Notes: a model not told the origin generated them from the sequence alone. A stretch of 64,000 bases of DNA from Enterobacteriaceae bacterium UBA5654 (GCA_002421005.1 DIJC01000001.1:64968-128967), one strand, 5' to 3'. Numbered from the stretch's first letter, positions 55,170-64,000 are shown. Numbers and translations are program-made.

Positions 55170-55639
55170 ACTTTCTCTCCCAGACTTTCAGTGCTGTCAG
55201 CGGGCAGTAGCTGATAATAAATCCCAACGCCTTTCGCCGCGATATTTTCCAGTTGCTGCTGTTCATCATGAGTAAGATGAATCGTGCGTTTAATCTGCCG
55301 GGTATTCGTTTTAGCGCCAACATTACCAAGATTAATTTCTTTCAGCGGAAACCCGCCGTTCACCAGGCGGGCGGCATCCGTGATATTTTCCAGAAGAATA
55401 AAAATTTTCTGCTGTGGGGACGCCTTCCCGATAATGGCAATGGTCTTCTCCACGCTGAAAAAGCGCACCGCTATTCCCGCTGGGGCGGCCATTGAGATCA
55501 GCGTCTGGCGAGTGAGATCGTTGGCTAACTCATCATTTGCAATCAGACAAAGATTGGCTTTCGTATGCGGTAGCCAGCTTGTCGCTACCTGGCCGTGAAT
55601 AAGTCTGTCGTCTACGCGGCAATGAACTATATTTCCCAT
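55166..55639 (-). CDS. Mannose-family PTS system IIB component
   Basis: Cytosolic phosphotransfer protein (157 aa); His15 in RVDDRLIHGQV receives phosphate from IIA and hands it to the sugar. First gene of the six-gene order IIB-IIC-IID-IIA-regulator-deaminase. Start ATG at 55639. A palindrome likely bound by the local GntR regulator lies 36 bp upstream. The operon sits between feoA and yhgF, which are close neighbours in E. coli, and is more AT-rich than they are. Confidence 0.92.
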   Translation of the reverse strand: MGNIVHCRVDDRLIHGQVATSWLPHTKANLCLIANDELANDLTRQTLISMAAPAGIAVRFFSVEKTIAIIGKASPQQKIFILLENITDAARLVNGGFPLKEINLGNVGAKTNTRQIKRTIHLTHDEQQQLENIAAKGVGIYYQLLPADSTESLGEKV

Positions 55640-55674
55640 GAATGTATATCCTTATATATATTTATTATCGTGCT

Positions 55675-55692
55675 TAAACATACGTATGTTTA
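55675..55692. promoter_or_regulatory. 18-bp perfect palindrome upstream of the PTS operon
   Basis: TAAACATACGTATGTTTA is fully self-complementary and lies 36 bp before the IIB start. It fits HutC-subfamily operators (GT-N-TA-N-AC-like cores). The encoded GntR regulator is the natural candidate to bind it. A poor CRP-like TGTGA half-site lies about 40 bp further upstream. Confidence 0.7.
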
Positions 55693-55923
55693 TCGTGAGG
55701 AATATACACCTGCGAATTTAATTAAAAGTGTGATCGTTATCTTGTTCTGAATATACCTTAAAAAACCATGTCATATATATAAATCAAATGAATATAGTTA
55801 ATTTATCTGATGTGTGAATTATTAAGGGATTATTCAGTCATGCCGTAAGTACAGCCAGACATTTAGCGCCAAAACGGCGTGCGCTCACTTTTATGAGTCG
55901 GGATATCACTCTGATACGAGAGT

Positions 55924-55949
55924 GTTTACCCGCCTGATGGCGGGTAAAC
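55924..55949. terminator. Perfect hairpin after yhgF
   Basis: Eleven-bp stem GTTTACCCGCC / GGCGGGTAAAC with a TGAT loop, 29 bp past the yhgF stop. There is no U-tract on the minus strand. It lies at the border between yhgF and the inserted PTS operon. Confidence 0.6.
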
Positions 55950-55977
55950 CAGATGGACGGAATAAGTCAGCAGACGG

Positions 55978-58299
55978 TTAGCGTTTTTTACCCATTGCCG
56001 CTGCCAGCGCATCCATCATCGCGCTGTTACCGGCTGGCTGGGCTTCGCGTGCGCGTGGTTTCGCCTGCGGACGGCTGTTTTGCTCACGCGCGCCGCCGCC
56101 GCCGCGACGGGCGTTGGTTTCACCGGGCTGCTCGTCCAGGCGCATGGTGAGGGCGATGCGCTTACGCGGCAGATCCACCTCCAGCACTTTCACCTTCACG
56201 ATATCGCCCGCTTTCACCACGGTGTGCGGATCTTCAACGAACTTATTCGCCAGCGAGGAAATATGAACCAGCCCGTCCTGGTGAACGCCGATGTCCACGA
56301 ACGCACCAAAGTTAGTGACGTTAGTGACCGCGCCTTCAAGGATCATTCCCGGCAGCAGGTCGTTCATGGTTTCCACGCCGTCGGCAAACGTTGCGGTTTT
56401 GAATTCAGGACGCGGATCGCGGCCCGGCTTTTCCAGCTCTTTGATGATGTCGGTCACCGTCGGCACCCCGAAGCGCTCGTCGGTAAAATCGGACGCTTTC
56501 AGGTTACGCAGTTCGCTGCCGTTGCCCATCAGATCGCGCAGGGACTGCTCGGTTGCCGCCAGAATTCGCTCAACAATCGGATAGGCTTCCGGGTGAACGG
56601 TAGAGGCATCGAGCGGGTTATCACCGTGATTGATACGCAGAAAGCCCGCGCACTGTTCAAAAGCTTTCGGCCCCAGACGGCTCACTTTCAGCAACTGCTG
56701 GCGATTGTGGAACTGGCCGTTTTCATCACGCCAGGCGACGATATTCTGCGCCATCATGCGGGTCAGACCGGCTACGCGCGCCAGCAGCGGCACGGAGGCG
56801 GTGTTGAGATCCACACCGACGGCGTTCACACAGTCTTCCACGACCGCGTCGAGCTTGCGGGCAAGCTGGCTCTGGCTCACGTCATGCTGATACTGGCCCA
56901 CGCCAATCGATTTCGGATCGATTTTCACCAGCTCTGCCAGCGGGTCTTGCAGGCGACGGGCGATAGACACCGCGCCGCGAATCGACACATCCAGATCCGG
57001 GAATTCCAGCGCCGCCAGTTCTGACGCCGAGTACACGGATGCGCCCGCCTCGCTGACGATCACTTTCTGCGCCGTCACTTTCGGGAACTGCTTCTGTACG
57101 TCGAGGAAGAAACGCTCGGTTTCGCGTGAGGCCGTACCGTTGCCAATCGCCACCAGTTCGACGTTGTGCTTTTCACACAGCGCCGCCACCGCGACCGCGG
57201 CTTTCGCCGCCTGTCCGGTATGCGGATAAATGGTATCGGTCGCCACCAGTTTGCCGGTGCCGTCAACCACGGCCACTTTTACCCCGGTACGCAGGCCCGG
57301 ATCGAGGCCCATTGTGGCGCGCAGGCCAGCCGGAGCGGCCATCAGCAGATCGTGCAGGTTACGCGCGAAAACGTTAATCGCCTCGTCTTCTGCCCGCTCG
57401 CGCACCGTGCCCATCAGTTCGGTTTCCAGATGCATCAGCACTTTGATGCGCCAGGTCCAGCTCACTACCGCGCGACGCCAGCTATCCGCCGGTGCGTTGT
57501 TCAGGCGCAGACCGAGATGGTCGATAATGATGTGTTCGCAGTGGCTCTCTTTCGGCGGCTCGTCAAACTGCGGATCGGCATTGAGGGCCAGTTGCAGTAC
57601 GCCTTCGTTGCGCCCGCGAAACATCGCCAGCGCGCGGTGAGAGGGGACGGAAGAGACAGGTTCATGATGATCGAAGTAATCGCGGAATTTCGCGCCTTCA
57701 TCTTCTTTGCCCGCGACAACGGTGGCGACCAGATGCGCGTTTTTCCACAGATAGTCACGCACTTTTGCCAGCAGCGCAGCGTCTTCGGCAAAACGTTCCA
57801 TCAGGATATAGCGCGCGCCGTCCAGGGCGGCTTTGCTGTCCGCCACGCCTTTATCGGCGTCAATGTATTTCGCGGCTTCGGTTTCCGGGTCGTGAGACGG
57901 TTCGCGCCATAACAGGTCCGCCAGCGGCTCCAGCCCGGCTTCAATGGCAATCTGACCGCGCGTGCGGCGCTTTTGCTTATACGGAAGATAGAGATCTTCC
58001 AGTTCTGTTTTGCTGAGCGTGCCGTTAATGGCGCGAGTCAGTTCGTCGGTCAGTTTGCCCTGATCGCCGATGGATTTGAGAATGGCCTGACGGCGTTCTT
58101 CCAGTTCGCGCAGATAGCCGAGACGCGTTTCCAGCAGGCGTAACTGCGTGTCGTCCAGCCCGCCGGTGACTTCCTTACGATAACGTGCAATAAACGGCAC
58201 GGTGTTCCCTTCATCAAGCAGGCGAACGGCAGACTCTACCTGTTCGGCTCTGGCCTGAAGTTCACCCGCAATAATGCGGCAGAGCGAATCATTCAACAT
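55978..58299 (-). CDS. yhgF: Tex-family RNA-binding transcription accessory protein YhgF
   Basis: Conserved cytosolic protein related to Tex/Spt6, thought to act in transcription; E. coli role not firmly known. It is 773 aa: N-terminal helix-turn-helix and helical part, a YqgF-like RNase fold (MGLDPGLRTGVKVAVVD at about 328-344), helix-hairpin-helix units (VGVDLNTASVPLLARVAGL) and a C-terminal S1 domain (GAVTNVTNFGAFVDIGVHQDGLVHIS). The tail is Arg/Gly-rich. The start is placed at the ATG of MLNDSLCRII to match E. coli; an ATG four codons earlier is also possible, and neither has a strong ribosome binding site. Confidence 0.94.
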   Translation of the reverse strand: MLNDSLCRIIAGELQARAEQVESAVRLLDEGNTVPFIARYRKEVTGGLDDTQLRLLETRLGYLRELEERRQAILKSIGDQGKLTDELTRAINGTLSKTELEDLYLPYKQKRRTRGQIAIEAGLEPLADLLWREPSHDPETEAAKYIDADKGVADSKAALDGARYILMERFAEDAALLAKVRDYLWKNAHLVATVVAGKEDEGAKFRDYFDHHEPVSSVPSHRALAMFRGRNEGVLQLALNADPQFDEPPKESHCEHIIIDHLGLRLNNAPADSWRRAVVSWTWRIKVLMHLETELMGTVRERAEDEAINVFARNLHDLLMAAPAGLRATMGLDPGLRTGVKVAVVDGTGKLVATDTIYPHTGQAAKAAVAVAALCEKHNVELVAIGNGTASRETERFFLDVQKQFPKVTAQKVIVSEAGASVYSASELAALEFPDLDVSIRGAVSIARRLQDPLAELVKIDPKSIGVGQYQHDVSQSQLARKLDAVVEDCVNAVGVDLNTASVPLLARVAGLTRMMAQNIVAWRDENGQFHNRQQLLKVSRLGPKAFEQCAGFLRINHGDNPLDASTVHPEAYPIVERILAATEQSLRDLMGNGSELRNLKASDFTDERFGVPTVTDIIKELEKPGRDPRPEFKTATFADGVETMNDLLPGMILEGAVTNVTNFGAFVDIGVHQDGLVHISSLANKFVEDPHTVVKAGDIVKVKVLEVDLPRKRIALTMRLDEQPGETNARRGGGGAREQNSRPQAKPRAREAQPAGNSAMMDALAAAMGKKR

Positions 58300-58396
58300 G
58301 GCTAGTATCATCTTGAGGTCAAAAATCAGCGGATAGTTATACGGACTGGCAGGCAAAAATGCCAGCCGCAGACGGCGGCTTCGGACTGTTCCGGCG

Positions 58397-58870
58397 CTAT
58401 TTTACATACTCGATTTCGTTAACGTACCAGTTCATCTCTCCGCCGGGTGCCTGCACCACCGCCAAATCGCCGACCTCTTTTTTTAGCAGCGCCCGCGCCA
58501 TTGGCGAATCAATGGAGATGTAATCCTTACGGCCAAAAATTTCGTCGTAGCCCACGATGCGAAAACGCTTCACCTCGCCGTCATCGTTTTCCACTTCCAC
58601 CCACGCGCCGAAAAAGACTTTGCCTTCCTGCTGCGGCGAGTAATCGACGATTTTGAGATTTTCCAGACACTTGGTGAGGTAGCGCACGCGTCGGTCTATC
58701 TCACGCAGCCGCTTTTTGTTGTACTGATAATCGGCGTTTTCACTGCGATCGCCGAGGCTCGCCGCCCAGGTCACTTTTTTGGTGACTTCCGGGCGCTCTT
58801 CACGCCAGAGATAATCCATCTCTTTTTTTAGCTTTTCATACCCTTCACGCGTAATTAGCGGCGTTTTCAT
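58397..58870 (-). CDS. greB: Transcription elongation factor GreB
   Basis: Binds RNA polymerase through the secondary channel and stimulates cleavage of backtracked RNA. It is 157 aa: an N-terminal coiled coil with the acidic tip (WAASLGDRSENADYQYNKKRLRE at about residues 35-57) and a C-terminal FKBP-like domain (IVGYDEIFGRKDYISIDSPMARALLKKEVGD). Start ATG at 58870. Divergent from ompR across 223 bp that hold both promoters. Confidence 0.96.
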   Translation of the reverse strand: MKTPLITREGYEKLKKEMDYLWREERPEVTKKVTWAASLGDRSENADYQYNKKRLREIDRRVRYLTKCLENLKIVDYSPQQEGKVFFGAWVEVENDDGEVKRFRIVGYDEIFGRKDYISIDSPMARALLKKEVGDLAVVQAPGGEMNWYVNEIEYVK

Positions 58871-59093
58871 CTGGCTTTACCTTCTTTTTCCGATCCTGCG
58901 CACAATACGTCACGCGCGAGCCTGCCGACAGAACAAATAATGTGGCGTATGCTTATGTGTATACTTAAGCTGCTGTTAAATATGCTTTGTAACAATTTAG
59001 CCTGAAATTTATACCAGATTTTGCTGGTGGCAAACGTGTCCTTTTTTAAGAATACGCTATCACGAGTTTTGCGAACCTTTGGGAGTTAAAACC

Positions 59094-59813
59094 ATGCAAG
59101 AGAATTATAAGATCCTGGTTGTAGATGACGATATGCGTCTGCGGGCGCTGCTGGAACGTTATCTGACCGAGCAGGGTTTCCAGGTTCGAAGCGTCGCCAA
59201 CGCCGAGCAGATGGACCGCCTGTTAACCCGCGAATCATTTCACCTGATGGTGCTGGATCTCATGCTGCCGGGGGAAGACGGTCTTTCTATCTGCCGCCGC
59301 CTGCGCAGTCAGAGTAACCCGATGCCGATCATTATGGTCACGGCGAAAGGAGAAGAGGTGGATCGCATCGTTGGGTTAGAAATCGGCGCTGATGATTACA
59401 TCCCGAAACCGTTTAACCCGCGTGAACTGTTAGCGCGTATTCGCGCGGTGCTGCGCCGTCAGGCCAACGAACTGCCGGGCGCGCCGTCGCAGGAAGAAGC
59501 GGTTATTGCCTTCGGTAAATTCAAGCTCAATCTCGGCACCCGCGAGATGTTCCGCGAAGACGAACCGATGCCGTTAACCAGCGGCGAGTTCGCGGTACTG
59601 AAAGCGCTGGTCAGTCACCCGCGCGAGCCGCTGTCGCGCGACAAGCTTATGAACCTCGCCCGTGGCCGTGAATATTCGGCGATGGAGCGTTCGATTGACG
59701 TGCAAATCTCCCGCCTGCGCCGCATGGTGGAAGAAGATCCGGCGCATCCGCGCTACATCCAGACCGTCTGGGGTCTGGGCTACGTTTTCGTGCCGGACGG
59801 TTCTAAAGCATGA
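59094..59813 (+). CDS. ompR: Osmolarity response regulator OmpR
   Basis: Response regulator that controls porin and many other genes. It is 239 aa: a receiver domain with Asp11/12 and phospho-acceptor Asp55 (LMVLDLMLPG), Lys105 region (DYIPKPFNP), and a C-terminal winged helix (AMERSIDVQISRLRRMVEEDP). The ATG at 59094 follows GGGAG; the ORF extends five codons upstream without support. The ATGA overlap with envZ at 59810 couples the pair. Confidence 0.98.
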   Translation: MQENYKILVVDDDMRLRALLERYLTEQGFQVRSVANAEQMDRLLTRESFHLMVLDLMLPGEDGLSICRRLRSQSNPMPIIMVTAKGEEVDRIVGLEIGADDYIPKPFNPRELLARIRAVLRRQANELPGAPSQEEAVIAFGKFKLNLGTREMFREDEPMPLTSGEFAVLKALVSHPREPLSRDKLMNLARGREYSAMERSIDVQISRLRRMVEEDPAHPRYIQTVWGLGYVFVPDGSKA

Positions 59814-61162
59814 GGCGAATGCGCCTTTCGCCACGAAGTTCTTTTGCCCGCACGCTGTTACTGATCGTCACCCTGCTGTTTGTCAGCCTGGTGACGACGT
59901 ATCTGGTGGTGCTGAACTTCGCCATTTTGCCGAGCCTTCAGCAGTTTAATAAGGTGCTGGCGTACGAAGTCCGTATGCTGATGACCGATAAACTGCAACT
60001 GGAGGACGGTACGCAACTGGTGGTTCCCCCGGCGTTTCGCCGCGAGATCTACCGCGAGCTGGGCATCTCCCTCTATTCTGACGAAGCGGCGGAAGATGCA
60101 GGTCTGCGTTGGGCGCAGCATTACGAATTCTTAAGTCAGCAGATGGCGCAGCAGTTGGGCGGCCCGACGGAAGTGCGCGTCGAGGTCAACAAAAGCTCGC
60201 CGGTGGTCTGGCTGAAAACCTGGCTATCACCCAACATCTGGGTCCGCGTTCCGCTGACCGAAATCCATCAGGGCGATTTCTCCCCGTTATTCCGCTACAC
60301 GCTGGCGATTATGCTGCTGGCGATTGGCGGCGCGTGGCTGTTTATCCGAATACAGAACCGACCGCTGGTCGATCTCGAACACGCTGCGTTGCAGGTCGGG
60401 AAGGGGATTATTCCGCCGCCGCTGCGCGAATACGGCGCGTCGGAGGTGCGCTCCGTTACCCGCGCTTTCAACCATATGGCGGCGGGCGTGAAGCAGCTTG
60501 CCGACGACCGTACCCTGCTGATGGCGGGGGTCAGCCACGATTTACGCACCCCGCTGACCCGCATCCGTCTGGCGACCGAAATGATGGGCGAGCAGGACGG
60601 CTATCTTGCCGAGTCGATCAACAAAGATATCGAAGAGTGCAACGCCATCATCGAGCAGTTTATCGACTACCTGCGCACCGGGCAGGAAATGCCGCTGGAG
60701 CTGGCGGATCTCAACGGCGTGCTGGGCGAAGTGGTGGCAGCCGAAAGCGGCTACGAGCGTGAAATTGATACCGATCTCCAGCCGGGCGAGATCGAAGTAC
60801 GGATGCATCCGCTGTCGATCAAGCGTGCGGTCGCCAATATGGTGGTCAACGCCGCCCGCTACGGCAACGGCTGGATCAAAGTCAGCAGCGGCAGCGAAGC
60901 CAACCGTGCCTGGTTCCAGGTCGAAGACGACGGCCCCGGTATCAAACCGGAACAGCGCAAGCACCTGTTCCAGCCGTTCGTGCGCGGCGACAGCGCCCGC
61001 AGCACCAGCGGAACGGGGTTAGGGCTGGCGATTGTGCAGCGCATTATTGACAACCATAACGGGATGCTGGAAATCGGCACCAGCGAGCGCGGCGGCCTGT
61101 CGATCCGTGCCTGGCTCCCGGTGCCGGTCGTGCGCTCAGGCGGCGTGGTGAAAGACGTTTAA
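59810..61162 (+). CDS. envZ: Osmosensor histidine kinase EnvZ
   Basis: Inner-membrane histidine kinase and phosphatase for OmpR. It is 450 aa, as in E. coli: first membrane helix (about 16-46), a periplasmic domain, second helix (about 160-179), HAMP, the dimerisation domain with His243 (GVSHDLRTPLTR) and the ATP-binding domain with N (NMVVNAARYGNG), G1 (DDGPGI) and G2 (GTGLGLAIV) boxes. Changes from E. coli are scattered, with none in these motifs. Confidence 0.97.
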   Translation: MRRMRLSPRSSFARTLLLIVTLLFVSLVTTYLVVLNFAILPSLQQFNKVLAYEVRMLMTDKLQLEDGTQLVVPPAFRREIYRELGISLYSDEAAEDAGLRWAQHYEFLSQQMAQQLGGPTEVRVEVNKSSPVVWLKTWLSPNIWVRVPLTEIHQGDFSPLFRYTLAIMLLAIGGAWLFIRIQNRPLVDLEHAALQVGKGIIPPPLREYGASEVRSVTRAFNHMAAGVKQLADDRTLLMAGVSHDLRTPLTRIRLATEMMGEQDGYLAESINKDIEECNAIIEQFIDYLRTGQEMPLELADLNGVLGEVVAAESGYEREIDTDLQPGEIEVRMHPLSIKRAVANMVVNAARYGNGWIKVSSGSEANRAWFQVEDDGPGIKPEQRKHLFQPFVRGDSARSTSGTGLGLAIVQRIIDNHNGMLEIGTSERGGLSIRAWLPVPVVRSGGVVKDV

Positions 61163-61234
61163 TCTGTCCGGGTTGATGAGTCGGGCAGGTAAACAGACGT
61201 CATATCTGTTGCTGAAAAAGTACGTTCCCCCCAT

Positions 61235-61267
61235 AAAACAAAACCCTCTTCCGCCAGGAAGAGGGTT
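61235..61267 (-). terminator. Rho-independent terminator of pckA
   Basis: Perfect 11-bp stem AACCCTCTTCC / GGAAGAGGGTT with a GCCA loop. On the minus strand it is followed by TTGTTTTATGG, a U-rich tract. It lies 20 bp after the pckA stop and between convergent envZ and pckA. Confidence 0.85.
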
Positions 61268-61287
61268 GATTTCAAACGACGACCTGA

Positions 61288-62907
61288 CTACAGCTTCGGA
61301 CCGGCGCTGACCAGCGCTTCGCCCGCTGGCGTATCGGTATATTTCTCGAAATTACTGATAAACAGTTTCGCCAGCGCTTCGGCTTTTTCCTGCCACTGCT
61401 CAACGGACCCGTAGGTATTACGCGGATCGAGGATCTTCGTATCGACACCCGGCAGGCTGGTCGGCACCGCCAGATCGAAAATGGGCAGGGTGAAGGTTTC
61501 GGCATCGTCCAGCGAACCATTGAGGATGGCGTCGATGATCGCGCGGGTATCCTTAATGGAAATACGCTTGCCGGTCCCGTTCCAGCCGGTGTTAACCAGA
61601 TAAGCCTGCGCGCCCGCAGCCTGCATCCGTTTCACCAGCACTTCGGAATACTGCGTCGGGTGCAGCGACAGGAATGCTGCGCCGAAGCAGGCGGAGAAGG
61701 TTGGGGTCGGTTCGGTGATCCCGCGCTCCGTCCCGGCGAGCTTGGCGGTGAAGCCGGACAGGAAATGGTACTGGGTCTGGTTAGCCGTCAGGCGCGAAAC
61801 CGGCGGCAGAACGCCAAACGCGTCGGCGGTCAGGAAGATCACTTTCGTTGCGTGACCCGCTTTAGACACTGGCTTGACGATGTTTTCAATATGATAAATC
61901 GGGTAGGAAACGCGGGTATTCTCGGTTTTCGAACCATCATCATAGTCGATGGAACCGTCGTCACGCACGGTGACGTTTTCCAGCAGCGCATCGCGGCGAA
62001 TGGCGTGATAAATATCTGGCTCGGCTTCTTCGGAGAGCTTGATGGTTTTGGCGTAGCAGCCGCCCTCGAAGTTAAATACGCCGTCGTCGTCCCAGCCGTG
62101 CTCGTCATCGCCGATTAAGCGGCGTTTTGGATCGGTGGACAGCGTGGTTTTGCCGGTGCCGGAAAGACCGAAGAATACTGCCACATCGCCTTCTGCGCCG
62201 ACGTTCGCCGAGCAGTGCATGGAGGCAATTCCTTTCAGCGGCAGCAGGTAGTTCATCATTGAGAACATACCTTTTTTCATTTCGCCGCCGTACCAGGTGC
62301 CGCCAATTAACTGGATGCGTTCAGTCAGGTTAAACGCGACAAAGTTCTCTGAGTTCAGCCCCTGTTCTTTCCACTGCGGGTTGGTGCATTTTGCGCCGTT
62401 CATCACGATAAAGTCCGGCGTAAAATCGGCCAGATCGTCATCGGAAGGACGAATAAACATGTTTTTTACGAAGTGCGCCTGCCAGGCCACTTCAGTGATA
62501 AAGCGCACCGACAGGCGGGTGTCCGCGTTGGCACCGCAGAAGGCGTCAACGATGAACAGGCGCTTACCAGAGAGTTGACGGGTGACGAGTCCCTTCAGAT
62601 GTTGCCAGGTTTCCGGTGAGAGCGGCTTGTTGTCGTTCTTACCTTTACCTTTATCGGACCACCACACGGTATCGCGGGTGGTGTCATCACGCACAATATA
62701 CTTATCTTTCGGCGAACGTCCGGTGAAAATCCCGGTGTCGACGGCGATAGCACCAGAATCCGTTAACACCCCGCGCTCGTATCCTTCCAGATTCGGACTA
62801 AGCTCTTCCTGATACAGCGTATCGTAGTCGGGGTTATAAACGATCTCCTGAACGTCGTTGATACCATAAGCCTTGAGATCCTGCGGGGTTAATTCTTTAA
62901 CGCGCAT
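61288..62907 (-). CDS. pckA: Phosphoenolpyruvate carboxykinase (ATP) PckA
   Basis: Converts oxaloacetate and ATP to phosphoenolpyruvate, the entry step of gluconeogenesis. It is 539 aa with the P-loop GLSGTGKTTLS (about residues 247-257), the kinase-2 motif LIGDDEHGWDDDGVFNFEGGCYAK and the substrate loop TGRSPKDKYIV (about 64-74). Start ATG at 62907. The upstream gap has a TTTCAG-AAAG-CTGAAA inverted repeat that may be a regulator site. In E. coli the next gene on the far side would be hslO; here a DUF4153 gene comes first. Confidence 0.97.
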   Translation of the reverse strand: MRVKELTPQDLKAYGINDVQEIVYNPDYDTLYQEELSPNLEGYERGVLTDSGAIAVDTGIFTGRSPKDKYIVRDDTTRDTVWWSDKGKGKNDNKPLSPETWQHLKGLVTRQLSGKRLFIVDAFCGANADTRLSVRFITEVAWQAHFVKNMFIRPSDDDLADFTPDFIVMNGAKCTNPQWKEQGLNSENFVAFNLTERIQLIGGTWYGGEMKKGMFSMMNYLLPLKGIASMHCSANVGAEGDVAVFFGLSGTGKTTLSTDPKRRLIGDDEHGWDDDGVFNFEGGCYAKTIKLSEEAEPDIYHAIRRDALLENVTVRDDGSIDYDDGSKTENTRVSYPIYHIENIVKPVSKAGHATKVIFLTADAFGVLPPVSRLTANQTQYHFLSGFTAKLAGTERGITEPTPTFSACFGAAFLSLHPTQYSEVLVKRMQAAGAQAYLVNTGWNGTGKRISIKDTRAIIDAILNGSLDDAETFTLPIFDLAVPTSLPGVDTKILDPRNTYGSVEQWQEKAEALAKLFISNFEKYTDTPAGEALVSAGPKL

Positions 62908-63086
62908 TTCACTACTCCTTAGCTAATATGTACTGCCTCGAATTGTAGGGTTGTTCCGGGTCGATTAACCGCGACGGGCTTCATAGATTTGCGTATCCGA
63001 AGAAAACTAAATATCGGTAAAATACTGGCTCTCCTGACATAAACGGGACGATTATGGTAATAAATAACATTTTTATGCGGAATGTG

Positions 63087-63102
63087 TTTCAGAAAGCTGA
63101 AA
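63087..63102. promoter_or_regulatory. Inverted repeat in the pckA - DUF4153 gap
   Basis: TTTCAG-AAAG-CTGAAA, a 6-bp perfect repeat, in the 295-bp intergenic region 62908-63202. It is loosely like a Cra (FruR) site, which controls pckA in E. coli, but the fit is poor. No RNA gene or ORF is seen elsewhere in this gap. Confidence 0.35.
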
Positions 63103-63202
63103 TGGCAGAGGATATATCGGGTATTTTGTGAGTGTAATCGCATTCACGTAAGTAAATTACGTAAGAGTTTCAGGATTTTTTAATTCATTCACGGAAAGGA
63201 TA

Positions 63203-64000
63203 ATGGACAACATCAACACGCTTTCTCGTACCACGCGCTTCGGCATGATCGGCGCGGGCGTTCTTCAGGGCGCACTTTGCTATTTTTTGCTGCGCATGAG
63301 TGAGGCGCAGGGACTGGAGAACCAGAGCCTTATTTTTCTGTATGGCATGATGGGCACCCTTGCGCTCTCCGGCACGTTGCTGTTTGCGGTGGAGAACTTC
63401 CGTCAGCGTGCGCTGTGGGTCGGCGTGGCGCTGGTCATGATCGTGGTCTGCGCGATGGGTGCATGGTTGAGGTGGAACCTGCAATCGGAAACCGTCTGGC
63501 AACGCGGTGACACGCTCGCGATGTACGGCTTTTTGCTGGTGATCATGGCGCTGCTGTTCCTGCCGTGGTTTCAGGCGCGGTTGCAAACCGGACGTTTTAA
63601 CGCGGGCTACGCCTTATTTTGTCAGCATTTCTGGCAAAACGGGCTGACGGTGCTGCTGCTCGCGATTGCCCTCGGCCTGTTCTGGCTGGTGCTTTATTTA
63701 TGGTCATCGCTGTTTGAAATGCTCAGCCTGAAGATCTTTCACCAGCTTTTCTTCGAAACCCGCTGGTTTTTCTGTCTGTCGACCGGGCTGATATGCGCGC
63801 TGGTGGTGATCCGCGCACGCGGGCAGGCGCGGCTGATGCTGGCGGTGCAGAATCTGCTCAGAATGCTGGCCGTTGGCCTGCTGCCGTTAACCGCGCTGGT
63901 CGTCCTGCTGTTCACCGTAACGCTGCCTTTTGTCGGGCTGAAAACGCTTTCCGGGCAGGTTTCGGCGGCGGGACTGCTGAACACCCTGACGTTTATGCTG
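63203..64000 (+). CDS. DUF4153-type multipass membrane protein (partial, runs off window)
   Basis: An open frame of 266 codons with no stop before the window ends. ATG at 63203 follows AAAGGA. The product starts MDNINTLSRTTRFGMIG and contains at least seven hydrophobic segments separated by short polar loops (for example GVLQGALCYFLL, GTLALSGTLLF, VALVMIVVCAMG, LTVLLLAIALGLFWL). It resembles DUF4153 family proteins of enterobacteria; function unknown. The C-terminal part is missing. It is divergent from pckA. Confidence 0.75.
   Translation, partial: MDNINTLSRTTRFGMIGAGVLQGALCYFLLRMSEAQGLENQSLIFLYGMMGTLALSGTLLFAVENFRQRALWVGVALVMIVVCAMGAWLRWNLQSETVWQRGDTLAMYGFLLVIMALLFLPWFQARLQTGRFNAGYALFCQHFWQNGLTVLLLAIALGLFWLVLYLWSSLFEMLSLKIFHQLFFETRWFFCLSTGLICALVVIRARGQARLMLAVQNLLRMLAVGLLPLTALVVLLFTVTLPFVGLKTLSGQVSAAGLLNTLTFML

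Noticed and set aside
55729..55744. CRP-like site upstream of the PTS operon
   Set aside because: Only the TGTGA half matches; the other half is poor.

Overview
The window is chromosomal DNA from an enterobacterium. Almost every gene has a close, full-length counterpart in Escherichia coli, and the order from ugp to pckA follows the E. coli ugp-ggt-gnt-asd-glg-glp-mal-bioH-feo-ompB region. The differences (a lac operon next to ryhB, no rtcBA, an extra AIM24 gene, an amino-sugar PTS, an ERIC element) point to a relative such as Enterobacter, Citrobacter or Leclercia. The species cannot be fixed from sequence reading alone.

Layout. 1-5883: ugpAECQ (glycerol-3-phosphate uptake), yhhA and ggt. 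5884-6386: a long intergenic region holding a small Ldr-like type I toxin gene, a candidate antisense RNA and terminators. 6387-12709: yhhY, the iron-responsive sRNA RyhB with its Fur box, then a complete lacI-lacZ-lacY locus with CRP site, promoter, O1 and O2 but no lacA. 12852-17802: yhhX, yhhW and gntR-gntKU with tandem GntR operators. 17885-20685: an AIM24-family gene, yhgN and asd. 20945-30397: glgBXCAP (glycogen). 30439-34109: glpD, facing glpEGR. 34106-34290: a decayed rtcR remnant. 34307-42134: malT, divergent from malPQ. 42174-44117: an ERIC element and a two-gene AAA ATPase plus TOPRIM/RloB-like cassette that looks acquired and defence-like. 44256-48112: gntT, nfuA, gntX, bioH. 48216-51323: a DUF1471 gene and feoABC. 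51724-55639: an inserted mannose-family PTS operon with its GntR regulator and a sugar-phosphate deaminase. 55978-64000: yhgF, greB, ompR-envZ, pckA and the start of a DUF4153 membrane protein.

The core genes form a carbon-storage and carbon-scavenging block: gluconate, lactose, glycerol-3-phosphate and maltodextrin uptake; glycogen synthesis and breakdown; gluconeogenesis (pckA). Many carry visible CRP, LacI, GntR, GlpR or MalT sites. Iron control appears twice (RyhB and feoABC). The accessory insertions lie between conserved operons. They are the ATPase/TOPRIM pair, the PTS operon, the Ldr-like locus, the AIM24 gene and the relocated lac operon. The first two are visibly more AT-rich than their surroundings.
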